The position numbers were made by a program, and so were the translations under genes. A stretch of 64,000 bases of DNA, from positions 4,046,540-4,110,539 of the forward strand of contig NZ_KQ031391.1 of the NCBI RefSeq assembly GCF_000966285.1, given 5' to 3'. Of this stretch, positions 25,416-33,974 are shown one piece after another. This DNA comes from Pseudofrankia sp. DC12 (lineage in GTDB: Bacteria; Actinomycetota; Actinomycetes; Frankiales; Frankiaceae). The notes below the pieces were generated by a model. The model saw only the letters and a program-made list of their open reading frames with translations. It was not told the DNA's origin and ran no database searches. Position 1 is the stretch's first letter. Every line of letters begins with the position of its first letter.

Positions 25416-28004
25416 CTAGGTGAGCGCGCCCGTGACAAGGCCGCTGTCCTCGTGAGTGACGCGGCCGGCGGGCTGCCCGTCCGTCGCGGCTGGCAGCGTC
25501 ACCACCATGGTCAGCCCCCCACCCGGTGTGTCCTCAAGTGTCAGCGTGCCGCCCATGGCCTCCGTGAGACCCCGGGAGATCGCGAGGCCAAGTCCGATAC
25601 CGCTGTCGTTGTCGGTGTCGCCCAGCCGCTGGAAGGGAGCGAAGACCAGCTCCCGGTCCTGCGCCGGCAGCCCAGGCCCACGGTCGATCACCCGGATCTC
25701 CACCCGGTCACCCAGCGCGCTCCCGGTGATCACAGGTGGGCAGCCGGGCGGTGCGTAGCGGGCCGCGTTCGACAGCAGATTGACGATCACCCGTTCCAGC
25801 AACGCCGGGTCGGCGTAGGCTGGCGGCAGATCGTCCGCAACCCGGACCACGACGTCGTGGCCTGCTGCTCCCAGGCCGCGCAGCGCGCTGGGAACGACAT
25901 CATCGAGCCCGACCGGCGCGGGAAACACGCTCAGACTCCCGGCCTGCAGGCGGCTCATGTCCAGCAGGTTCTCCACCAACCGGGCCAGCTGGTCCAACGC
26001 CTCCCCGGCCGTGGCGAGCAGCTCGACCCGTTCGCCGACCGTCCAGCTGACCTCGTCGCTGCGCAGGTTCGCGACGGCGGCCGACGCGGAGGCAAGCGGG
26101 CTGCGCAGGTCGTGGCTGACGGCCGCGAGCAGCGCCCGGCGGGTGCGGTCCGCCTCGGCGAGCGGCCCCGCCTCGGCCACCGCCTCGGCCAGGCGCCACT
26201 GGCGCAGCGCCACCGCGGCCTGTGCTGCGAACGCGGCGAGGACCCGCCGGTCCGCCGCCGGCAGCGGGCGGCCCTTCAGCACCAGGGCGAGATCGTCACT
26301 GACCGGCAGATCGGTGTCCGCCTCCTGCGGGCGCTGGCATGGGTCAGGGCCGGCGCTGCTGACCACCTGCCAGGCGCCCTGCGTCTCCTGCCGACTGCTT
26401 TCGTCGCCGCCGGCCACGCGTTCGAGCAGTGCGACGGAGGAGAGACCGAACATCTCCCGTACCTGTGCCAGTAGCGCGGGCACCGCCTGGCCTCCGCGCA
26501 GGACGCTGCCGGCCAGCGTCGAGAGCATCTCCGCCTCCGCCGCGGCCCGGGCCGCCTGGCTGGTCTTGCGGGCCGCCCGGTGGACAACGCTGCTCACCAT
26601 CGCCGCGACGGCCACGAACGCCAGCAGCGCGAGCAGGTTGTTGCCCGCGGCGACGGTGAGCCGATGGATCGGTGGGATGAAGTAGTAGTTGAGCAGCAGC
26701 GAGCCGCCGGCCGCCGCCAGCAGCGCGGGTGCCAGGCCGCCGACCAGTGCAACCGCGACGACCACCACCAGGAATGCCAGCGTGTCGCTGGTCAGGTTCA
26801 CCTCGGCCCGCTCGTGCGTCAGCGCCGCCGTCAGTAACGGCAGCAGCGTCACCGCAGTGAGCACGCCGAGGAGGCGTCGCCGCATGGTCAGACCCGCGGC
26901 CGGGCGCGGCAGCAGCCGGCCGCTGCTCACCTGGTCATGGGTGACCAGGTGCACGTCGATCGCGCCAGACAACTTCGTCGTCGTCACACCGATGCCAGGA
27001 TCGACGAGATGGGCGAGCCGGCCACGCCGGCTCGCGCCGAGCACCAGCTGGGTGGCGTTCTCCGCCCGGGCGAAATCCAGCAAGGCGGCGGGCACATCGT
27101 CCCCGACTACCTGGTGATAGCTGCCACCGAGGCTTTCCAACAGCACCCGTTGCCGGGCAAGATCCGTCGGCGACGCGCTGACCAGCCCCTCCGACCGGGT
27201 GACGTGTACCGCGAGAAGGTCGGCGCCGTTCGCGCGGCCCGCGATCCGGGCCGCCCGGCGGATCAGCGTGTCGCCCTCGGGGCCGCCGGTGAGCGCGACC
27301 ACCACTCGCTCCCGGGTCTCCCACGGCCTCGAGATGGCGTGCTCGCCCCGGTAGCGGTCGAGTTGCTCCTCCACCTTGTCAGCCAGCCACAGCAACGCCA
27401 GCTCCCGCAGCGCGGTCAGGTTGCCGACCCGGAAATAGTTTCCGAGCGCCGCGTCGATCTTCTCGGGCCCGTAGACGTTGCCGTGCGCCATCCGCCGGCG
27501 CAGCGCCTCCGGCGTCATGTCGACCAGCTCGACCTGCTCGGCCGCGCGCACCACCGCGTCCGGCACCGTCTCCCGCTGCGGGATCTCGGTGATCGCCTCG
27601 ACCACGTCGTTGATGGACTCCAGGTGCTGGATGTTCAAGGTCGACAGCACGTCGATGCCCGCGTCCAGCAGCTCGTCGACGTCCTGCCAGCGCTTGGTGT
27701 TCCGGGCACCAGGAACGTTCGAGTGCGCCAGCTCGTCGATGAGCACCACTGCGGGGTGGCGGGCCAGGATCGCGTCGAGGTCCATCTCCTCGAAGGCGGC
27801 GCCCCGGTAGGAGACCGCCCGACCGGCGATGATCTCCAGGCCGTCGACCAGCCCGGCGGTCCGAGGCCGACCGTGGGTCTCCACCACCCCGACGACCACG
27901 TCCGTGCCCCGCTCCTTACGGCGGTGCGCCTCGCACAGCATCGCGTAGGTCTTGCCAACCCCCGGCGCCGCACCAAGATAGATCCGCAACCTGCCGCGTG
28001 TCAT
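25416..28004 (-). CDS. kdpD: Second full-length KdpD sensor kinase
   Basis: This 862-residue protein repeats the whole KdpD architecture on the opposite strand: Walker A GAAPGVGKT, VVLIDELAHSNVPG, the USP-like domain (VVVALTGGPEGDTLI, then QLVLGASRRGR), DUF4118 helices, a GAF-like linker and a kinase core with the His of AVSHDLRSPLAS and DRGPGLP/GIGLGLAISRG. It is clearly diverged from the first copy in the membrane and linker regions, so it is an old paralogue or a separately acquired gene rather than a fresh duplication. No second kdpE is adjacent; it may share the convergent KdpE or act on another regulator. Start ATG 28004. Confidence 0.95.
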   Translation of the reverse strand: MTRGRLRIYLGAAPGVGKTYAMLCEAHRRKERGTDVVVGVVETHGRPRTAGLVDGLEIIAGRAVSYRGAAFEEMDLDAILARHPAVVLIDELAHSNVPGARNTKRWQDVDELLDAGIDVLSTLNIQHLESINDVVEAITEIPQRETVPDAVVRAAEQVELVDMTPEALRRRMAHGNVYGPEKIDAALGNYFRVGNLTALRELALLWLADKVEEQLDRYRGEHAISRPWETRERVVVALTGGPEGDTLIRRAARIAGRANGADLLAVHVTRSEGLVSASPTDLARQRVLLESLGGSYHQVVGDDVPAALLDFARAENATQLVLGASRRGRLAHLVDPGIGVTTTKLSGAIDVHLVTHDQVSSGRLLPRPAAGLTMRRRLLGVLTAVTLLPLLTAALTHERAEVNLTSDTLAFLVVVVAVALVGGLAPALLAAAGGSLLLNYYFIPPIHRLTVAAGNNLLALLAFVAVAAMVSSVVHRAARKTSQAARAAAEAEMLSTLAGSVLRGGQAVPALLAQVREMFGLSSVALLERVAGGDESSRQETQGAWQVVSSAGPDPCQRPQEADTDLPVSDDLALVLKGRPLPAADRRVLAAFAAQAAVALRQWRLAEAVAEAGPLAEADRTRRALLAAVSHDLRSPLASASAAVANLRSDEVSWTVGERVELLATAGEALDQLARLVENLLDMSRLQAGSLSVFPAPVGLDDVVPSALRGLGAAGHDVVVRVADDLPPAYADPALLERVIVNLLSNAARYAPPGCPPVITGSALGDRVEIRVIDRGPGLPAQDRELVFAPFQRLGDTDNDSGIGLGLAISRGLTEAMGGTLTLEDTPGGGLTMVVTLPAATDGQPAGRVTHEDSGLVTGALT

Positions 28005-28048
28005 GCAGTCCAGTCTGGGTCCGCCCAGAGCGGCCCGGGCCCGGCAAA

Positions 28049-28088
28049 GCGTCAAAGGAACGTGGAAATCCAGGGCACAGGCGTCAAC
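28049..28088. promoter_or_regulatory. GCGTCAA sites between second kdpD and the membrane gene
   Basis: GCGTCAA occurs at 28049-28055, with a weaker ACGTGGA 11 bases on (28060-28066), and again at 28081-28087, 32 bases from the first. The region 28005-28221 is the shared divergent promoter of the second kdpD and the rightward membrane-protein gene. Resemblance to sites before kdpF and the KimA-like gene suggests common control by KdpE. Confidence 0.4.
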
Positions 28089-28221
28089 ATCCCACGACGA
28101 CGAGCACACATCGGCCGCCGTGGGACGAGGGTGGAACTGCTGGCTTCCCGGCGGCGCTGAGTTCCAGTCGTCCGTGCTCCGCCCGCGGGAGCTCCACCGA
28201 TGAGGACCTACGGAGGCCGCG

Positions 28222-28728
28222 GTGTGGTCGCTGGATGCACCCGATGCCGCAGGCGAACGCCCGCGGCCGCCGTGGGAGATCGTTCTGTTCGCCGCGTTCT
28301 GCGGCCTGCTGGTCCTGGCTGCCGTCTTCGCCGTGCTCCCACCCGGAAGGGCGACCGGGGCCGGCATCCTCATTGTGTTCACGGCGTTGATCACCTACCG
28401 GGCGCCGGTTTTCGCCGGTGTCGCGCTCGGAGTGCTCACCTGGCTCTTCGACCTCGGGTTTGTCGTCCACACCGAGGGCGATCTGGGAATCCCCACGGCA
28501 GGCGAGTGGCTGTTGCTTGCCGCGCTGCTGGCGACCGGCGCCCTGTGCGCCGGCGTGGGCTGGGTGGCACGACGGTCGCCCGGCCGGCGAACAAGCAGGC
28601 GGGCTGGCCGGCGGGGCCGTTTCGGGACCCGGACAGCGTTTTCGATGCTTCCGCACACGGCGCCGGACAACGACTGGACCGGTCTCATGCTGCCTCGCCA
28701 GCGCGAGGACGACGGCGTGCGCCGCTGA
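28222..28728 (+). CDS. DUF4118-like small membrane protein
   Basis: This 168-residue protein has three to four hydrophobic segments (WEIVLFAAFCGLLVLAAVFA, then TGAGILIVFTALITYRAPVF, then AGVALGVLTWLFDLGFVV, then WLLLAALLATGALCAGVGWV) and a basic cytoplasmic tail. The pattern resembles the four-helix DUF4118 membrane module of KdpD, without kinase or ATPase parts. GTG 28222 has GGAGG five bases upstream. It is divergent from the second kdpD and shares its promoter region. It might modulate KdpD signalling; that is inference from position and resemblance only. Confidence 0.6.
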   Translation: MWSLDAPDAAGERPRPPWEIVLFAAFCGLLVLAAVFAVLPPGRATGAGILIVFTALITYRAPVFAGVALGVLTWLFDLGFVVHTEGDLGIPTAGEWLLLAALLATGALCAGVGWVARRSPGRRTSRRAGRRGRFGTRTAFSMLPHTAPDNDWTGLMLPRQREDDGVRR

Positions 28729-28920
28729 CGTCAGTGCAGTGCTTCCGACGCGCCGACTGACACTGGATCTGTGACACGCGCGCGTGACGCTGGACAGGCG
28801 GTCAGCCCGCACCCTTCCACGCCGCCCCGACACACCTCGAAAGGGCCAGGCGAAGCTTTCACGCCGGGGCGGCGTGCCCGAAGGGCCAGGGGAACTCAGT
28901 AGTTCCTTTCTGGCGCCTGG

Positions 28921-29190
28921 TCACGCTGCGTGGTCGTGGCCGTCATCAATGGTCAACGCGATACGCCGGGTTGTGTGGGGGTCGCGAGAGACGACCGTCG
29001 GTGCTCCGGGGTGCGGTGGCGGGATGGGCGGCAGCGGCAGCGCGCCGGCCGGCGACGATTCGCTCGATCCGTCCCTGACGGCGACTGGCGCTGGGCGAAT
29101 GGTCGCGCGTGGGTGGTGCTCGGTCGCGCAGCCGGTCAGCGCCTGCGCCGCTCCGACGCTGAGGAGCGACAGAAGCACTCGACGGTCCAT
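28921..29190 (-). pseudogene. Truncated lipoprotein polysaccharide deacetylase
   Basis: The 89-codon frame begins MDRRVLLSLLSVGAAQALTG-C, a lipoprotein signal with lipobox LTGC, then a Pro-rich linker, and ends RRIALTIDDGHDHAA-stop. TIDDG is the first metal-binding motif (T-x-DDG) of the NodB deacetylase domain, which should continue for ~170 residues. The stop right after it removes the catalytic histidines. No continuation was found further left before 28780. The gene is either dead or encodes a lipoprotein stub. Confidence 0.65.
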
Positions 29191-29308
29191 AACTCGCCCT
29201 ATTCGGGCATTCAGACAGCTTTGGCCGTATGGCTGTTGCGAGCGGCGGTGCTGGCAATGCTGAATCGGGTGGCCGTCAGCGGCAGCTTGGGATCTCCCGG
29301 CTGTGCCG

Positions 29309-30427
29309 TCAGCTGGTCGTGGCGAGGGCCGAGGTGGGGACGGCCCAGCGGAGGCTGTCGCGCAGGGCCGGGCGCCAGACGCCGTAGTCGTGGCCGCCGG
29401 GTCGCAGTCGCAGGTCGACGTCGAAGCCGCCGCGGTGGGTCAGGAGGCGGGCCATGGTGAGGGTGTCGCGCAGGGCCTCACGGTCGCCGCGGCCACAGTC
29501 CAGCCAGATCCGCATCGGTGGGGACGGCGGGAGTGTGGGTGCGTAGCGGACGGGGGTGTTGGCGGCGGCGAGGGCGGCGAGGTCTGGCCGGGGGCCGAAC
29601 AGGCCGGCCATGCCGCCGCTGTGGGTGGGTTCGGCGAGCCCGGACATCGCGACGATCGTCTCGACGAGGTCGCGGTGGCGCAGCCCGAGGTTGAGCGCGC
29701 AGAACCCGCCCGCGGACATCCCGGCGAAGACCCGGTCGGCCCGGTCGGGACGGGTGCGTAACTGTGTGTCGACGGACGGGATGACGTCGTCGATGAGGTA
29801 GGTCTCGATGTGTTCGCTGGGCCGGTCGACGCACTCGCTGTCGTCCAGCCAGTCGTGGCTGACCCGCGGGGCGACGAGGATGGCTGGTTGGTCGGTGTGG
29901 GCCAGCAGGGCGCCGATGGTCGCGGCCTCGTTCGCCCGATACCAGTCGACGGGTGCGCCGGGGCTGCCGTGCAGCAGGTAGACCACGGGAAACCGTGCGT
30001 GGGGGTCGGTGAAGTACTGCGGCGGGAGGTACACCAGCGCCCGGTGGGTGCCAAAGCCGCTGTGCGTGCCGCTGATGGGCAGGGTGATGACGGATCCGTG
30101 TCGGTGCGGCCGGGTGGGCGCCTGAGCGATCGCGTCGCGCGCCGGGGCGGTCGGCCAGGACGTCACTCCGACGACGTCATCGACGCGGGGAAGGTACCCG
30201 TAGTGGGCGTTGATCAGGTCCGCCGCTGTCGCGAGTGTGACCAGCACCGCGACGGCACCGGCAGCGATCGCCGCGCCCCTTCCCCGACGACGCAGCCGGA
30301 CACAGCACACCCAGCAGGCCAGCGACAGGCCGGCCAGCACGAGCGGAAACCACGTCCCGATGACGACGACCGACCCCAACCCACACCCCTGACCTGCGCC
30401 GCAACCTGCCCACAGCCGGCACCGCAT
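29309..30427 (-). CDS. Membrane-anchored alpha/beta-hydrolase esterase (antigen 85-like)
   Basis: Two or more N-terminal membrane helices (FPLVLAGLSLACWVCCVRL, AAIAAGAVAVLVTLATAADL) precede an extracytoplasmic esterase domain: FPVVYLLHGSPGAPVDWYRA, the nucleophile Ser in FAGMSAGGFCALN, an acid in IWLDCGRGD, and a His in RPGGHDYGVW. This is the putative esterase/mycolyltransferase-like fold of actinomycetes; the substrate is not evident. ATG 30427 (372 residues) is preferred over the longer open frame to 30634, whose extra residues are Arg/Pro-rich and unlike a signal. Divergent gene neighbours suggest an envelope role. Confidence 0.78.
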   Translation of the reverse strand: MRCRLWAGCGAGQGCGLGSVVVIGTWFPLVLAGLSLACWVCCVRLRRRGRGAAIAAGAVAVLVTLATAADLINAHYGYLPRVDDVVGVTSWPTAPARDAIAQAPTRPHRHGSVITLPISGTHSGFGTHRALVYLPPQYFTDPHARFPVVYLLHGSPGAPVDWYRANEAATIGALLAHTDQPAILVAPRVSHDWLDDSECVDRPSEHIETYLIDDVIPSVDTQLRTRPDRADRVFAGMSAGGFCALNLGLRHRDLVETIVAMSGLAEPTHSGGMAGLFGPRPDLAALAAANTPVRYAPTLPPSPPMRIWLDCGRGDREALRDTLTMARLLTHRGGFDVDLRLRPGGHDYGVWRPALRDSLRWAVPTSALATTS

Positions 30428-30714
30428 CCCGGCCTCTATCGCACCGTAAGTCACGAGATGGCCGAAGCGCGCTTTGCTCGGGTGACGGCGACGACCTGGC
30501 TGGTTGACATCCCCGCGCCCCGTCCCGGCGCCGACGCAGACGGGCCGCACGGGACGACGGGCCGGCCGAACGGGGCCGGCCACGGTGCGTGACAGCTCTG
30601 GTCGCGTGCGCGAACCGATTCCGACCGACCTCACGGATCCGGGCGCTTGAGGGCGAAGCGGAGCGGCGGATCAAACCGAAGATCGGTTGCGTGGACGGGT
30701 CGGTGGACGGGTCG

Positions 30715-32832
30715 TCAGGGTTCGGTGTCCCGTTCGGGAGAGGTCACGCTGCTGCTGGGCCGGTCCGGCGCGGTGTCGCCAGTGGCCGATCGGTGCGGCG
30801 AGCGGCGGCGCACTTTGGAGGCGAGTCTGGTCACCGGGTGCCGCCAGCGGGGCCAGACCAGGAATGCTTCGGCTTCGAGCCCGGCCAGGACGATGCGGGG
30901 CAGGTCGGTGCTCGTGGGGTAGCAGACGTACCGGGGCTGCCAGGTGGGCTGGAACTTGGCATTGAACCGGTAGAGGCTGTCGATCTGGAACCAGCGGGAC
31001 AGGAACATCAGCAGTCCCCGCCAGCCGCGGGCGAACGGCCCGGCGCCGAGCCGTTCGCCGCGTTCGAGTGCGGACCGCAGGAACGCGAAGTTCAGCGACA
31101 CCTGGGTGACGCCCAGCTCGGCGGCGTGACAGAGAGTGTGAGCGATGAGGAACTCGTTCAGGCCGTTGTCCGCCGACCGGTCTCTTAGCATGGCGTCCAG
31201 CGACAGCCCGCTGTGGCCCCAGGGCACGAAGTGCAGCAGCGCCCGCGGCCGAGCTTCGCCACCGTCCGGGTCGGCGAGCAATGCGATCACGGCCACGCAG
31301 CCGCCGTCGGCGGCGTCGCCGAGCCGCCCGAGCGCCATCGAGAAGCCGCGTTCGGTCTCGGTCCCTCGCCAGGCCGCGGCCTGGCGGGTGAGCCGGTCGG
31401 TCTCGTGCGGCGGAATGTCACGCATGCGTCGGGCGAGGGCGGTGTAGCCGGCGCGTTCCACCCGGCCCGCGGCCTGGCGGACGTTGCGCATCGACCGGCC
31501 CTGCAGGGTGAAGCTGGCCGTGTCGACGACGGCCTCGTCGCCGAGTTCCAGGACAGACAGGCCGGTGCGTTTCCAGGCGATAGCGCCAGTCTGTGAGCAG
31601 CCCATGACCGCCGGCGTCCAGGCGTGGTCAGCCGCTTCGCGAAGGAATTCCCTGATTGCTCCTGGCCAGGCTTCGGGATCGCCAAGCGGGTCGCCGCTGG
31701 CGAGCATGACGCCGGAGACCACCCGGTAGGCGACACCGGCCTTGCCAGTGGGCGACCAGATCATCGACTTGTCGCGGCGTAGCGCGAAGTATCCCAGCGA
31801 GTCGGCCTCGCCGTGCCGGTCGAGCAGGGCACGTACCTGTGCCTCGTCCTGGTCGGTCAGCCGTGGCCGTGGCTCGGATGGCCGCAGCGCCAGGTAGCCG
31901 GTGGTCACGACCGTGAGCAGACCCATCGCCAGCAGCACCCGGGCAGCGAGGTCGGCGAACCGGTCGGAGGTGTACCGCAGCGGGCCTGGGATACCTACGA
32001 GACCTCCGAGGATCTGTTGGAGTTCGGCGGACAGCGGGTGCGGAGCGACGATGTGGCCTGAGCGGGCACGCAGGAGCAGCAACCCGATCCCGATGGAGAT
32101 GAAGGTGAGCGTCAGGCCGACGCCGAACGCGCGCCACCGGGTTGTCGGGTCGCCTTTGGCCTGGAACTCCCGTCGGGTCACCAGCAGAACACCGAACAGT
32201 GCGGCCGATCCGGCCGCCTCCTCGACGTCCAGTCCCTTGACCAGATGCAGCATGACGCTGGCCGCCAGCAGGATCACGACCGCCCGCCAGGCCCGCCGCT
32301 TACGGCGGCGGAGGCCACGCGCGAGCAGGACCAGCAGCATCCCAACCAGGACGGTGAACGCCGCCGCCTGCCGCGACACCGACCCCGGCAACACCTCCCG
32401 TAGGTCCGCCAGCCGGAAGCGCCACTCCGGGGTGACCACCGACACGATGTCGATCACACCGATGGTCAACGTCAGCAACGCGGCGACCCGCGGCACCCAG
32501 GGCAGCCGCCATGCGGACAGCCGCGGCAGCACCCCGCCAGCACCCGGCTCGGAACGCTCGACAAAGCCGTGCGGTTCACGCGGCAGGCGGCCACCGCTCG
32601 TCGGCTCCGCCGCCGCCCGCCGCGGGCCGGATGCCCCGCCGGGCTGGGACGAGAGATGACGGCGAGCGGTCGTGGCGTCCTCCTCGACGCCGTGCACCAG
32701 CCGCTGCCTCACCCCGCGGCCCGACCCCGCGCCGGCACGCCTACCGTGCCCGCGCCGGTCCCGCTGCCGCCGGTCCGGACGAGGCACCTGCCCGGGGCCG
32801 CCCGCGGCCTCGCTGTTGCTGGACCCATCCAT
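30715..32832 (-). CDS. MprF-type phosphatidylglycerol lysyltransferase (DUF2156)
   Basis: This 705-residue protein has an N-terminal disordered, Arg/Gly-rich stretch (1-105), a membrane region of six or so helices (LLTLTIGVIDIVSVV, AAFTVLVGMLLVLLARGLRR, VVTTGYLAL and others), and a C-terminal DUF2156 domain: SLGYFALRRDKSMIWSPTGK, VMLASGDPLGDPEAW, NVRQAAGRVERAGY, LNEFLIAHTLCHAAELGV. MprF proteins transfer lysine from Lys-tRNA to phosphatidylglycerol, reducing surface charge. The membrane part is shorter than in the flippase-type S. aureus MprF. The start is uncertain; ATG 32832 may be too far upstream. Confidence 0.82.
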   Translation of the reverse strand: MDGSSNSEAAGGPGQVPRPDRRQRDRRGHGRRAGAGSGRGVRQRLVHGVEEDATTARRHLSSQPGGASGPRRAAAEPTSGGRLPREPHGFVERSEPGAGGVLPRLSAWRLPWVPRVAALLTLTIGVIDIVSVVTPEWRFRLADLREVLPGSVSRQAAAFTVLVGMLLVLLARGLRRRKRRAWRAVVILLAASVMLHLVKGLDVEEAAGSAALFGVLLVTRREFQAKGDPTTRWRAFGVGLTLTFISIGIGLLLLRARSGHIVAPHPLSAELQQILGGLVGIPGPLRYTSDRFADLAARVLLAMGLLTVVTTGYLALRPSEPRPRLTDQDEAQVRALLDRHGEADSLGYFALRRDKSMIWSPTGKAGVAYRVVSGVMLASGDPLGDPEAWPGAIREFLREAADHAWTPAVMGCSQTGAIAWKRTGLSVLELGDEAVVDTASFTLQGRSMRNVRQAAGRVERAGYTALARRMRDIPPHETDRLTRQAAAWRGTETERGFSMALGRLGDAADGGCVAVIALLADPDGGEARPRALLHFVPWGHSGLSLDAMLRDRSADNGLNEFLIAHTLCHAAELGVTQVSLNFAFLRSALERGERLGAGPFARGWRGLLMFLSRWFQIDSLYRFNAKFQPTWQPRYVCYPTSTDLPRIVLAGLEAEAFLVWPRWRHPVTRLASKVRRRSPHRSATGDTAPDRPSSSVTSPERDTEP

Positions 32833-32928
32833 CGTGTCGTCTCCGGTGCGCTCACCGCGTGTGCCTTACGCCGTCACGACCATAGACCTAGCCGCCATGG
32901 ACGCCATCCGAAACGTCCCACGAGGAGC

Positions 32929-32952
32929 AGCCACGTAGAGACCTACGTGGCT
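32929..32952. repeat. 10-bp perfect inverted repeat
   Basis: AGCCACGTAG (32929-32938) and CTACGTGGCT (32943-32952) form a perfect inverted repeat around AGAC, containing two CACGTAG-type elements. It lies upstream of the leftward MprF-type gene, in the divergent region before the MscS gene, and is a candidate operator. The remaining bases to 33235 show no separate gene. Confidence 0.5.
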
Positions 32953-33235
32953 GGCTGACGGCCGTTTGGACCAGCGACGCTGCGAAGCGCGCCGTGCCCG
33001 CTCGCCGACGGGTGACTCCTGCGCCCCGACGGGCCGAGCGCCGTCCCATCGCCGTCTGCGCCAGGTGTCGCAGGCGGTCAGGGGCTGCCTGCCGACGTGC
33101 GGGCGGAAGGTCGGGCGGGATCGGCTCCCAGACTGGTCGGGTTTGCCGATAGCCGGGACGAAGCGTAACCAGGAAGGCGTGAGACTCCATCGCGGTCGGG
33201 GCCGAGGCCATGTACCCAGTGCGCCGTTCGCGCAC

Positions 33236-33901
33236 GTGACCGCGGACTTTCGTACCGCGGCCGTCTGCGGGCTGCTGGCGTGTGCCGCCATGGTCGCGGC
33301 CGGCGGGTTCGGCGACATCCACGGCCACGCGTTGCATCAGAAGATCCTCGGGGCGGCCGGTTCGGCGGCATTCCTGGTCTTCGCCGTGCTGACAGTCCGG
33401 GCGACGAGCAACGAGATCTACCGGGTGCTGCGGCCCAGGACCGGCGACGGGCACGCCGCGGTCGTCCGCTTGCTGATCAACCTGGTCGGCTATACGGCCG
33501 TGCTGTTCTCGACGCTGGACCTGCTCGCCCTCCCGATCCAGCATCTGCTGCTTGGCGGTGCGCTGACCGGCGTGTTCGTCGGCATCGCCTCCCAGCAGGC
33601 GCTGGCTAACGTCTGTGCCGGGCTGGTCCTGCTCCTGGCCCGCCCCTTCAACATCGGCGACCATGTCCGCGTCCGCTCCGGTGCCCTCGGCGGAATCCTG
33701 ACCGGGCAGGTCACCGGCATGGGCCTGAGCTACGTCAGCCTGCTCACCGAGGACGGGCCGTTATCCATCCCGAACAGCGCGATGCTGGCCGCTGGCGTCG
33801 GCGCGGTACCCCCACCCGCCGTCCCGGCCCCCGCCGTGCCCGCCCAGCCAGCCCCCGCCACGATCCCCGATCCCGGTCCCGTCAACCCGACTCCGATTTG
33901 A
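33236..33901 (+). CDS. MscS-family mechanosensitive channel
   Basis: This protein is a small-conductance mechanosensitive-type channel of about 221 residues with three or four hydrophobic segments. The pore helix and following beta domain are recognisable: LTGVFVGIASQQALANVCAG then LVLLLARPFNIGDHVRV, then GQVTGMGLSYVSLLTEDGPL and SIPNSAML. The C-terminal alpha/beta vestibule is missing and replaced by a Pro/Ala-rich tail. GTG 33236 is a reasonable start; another GTG at 33179 is possible. Release of ions on osmotic downshock would complement the potassium uptake genes in this window. Confidence 0.82.
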   Translation: MTADFRTAAVCGLLACAAMVAAGGFGDIHGHALHQKILGAAGSAAFLVFAVLTVRATSNEIYRVLRPRTGDGHAAVVRLLINLVGYTAVLFSTLDLLALPIQHLLLGGALTGVFVGIASQQALANVCAGLVLLLARPFNIGDHVRVRSGALGGILTGQVTGMGLSYVSLLTEDGPLSIPNSAMLAAGVGAVPPPAVPAPAVPAQPAPATIPDPGPVNPTPI

Positions 33902-33974
33902 CCAGGACGGGTGGCGGGGTCTCGGCCGCGGGTGGGTAAACATCTGACAGGTCGGTGTCCGCGCTGCCGGCTCC

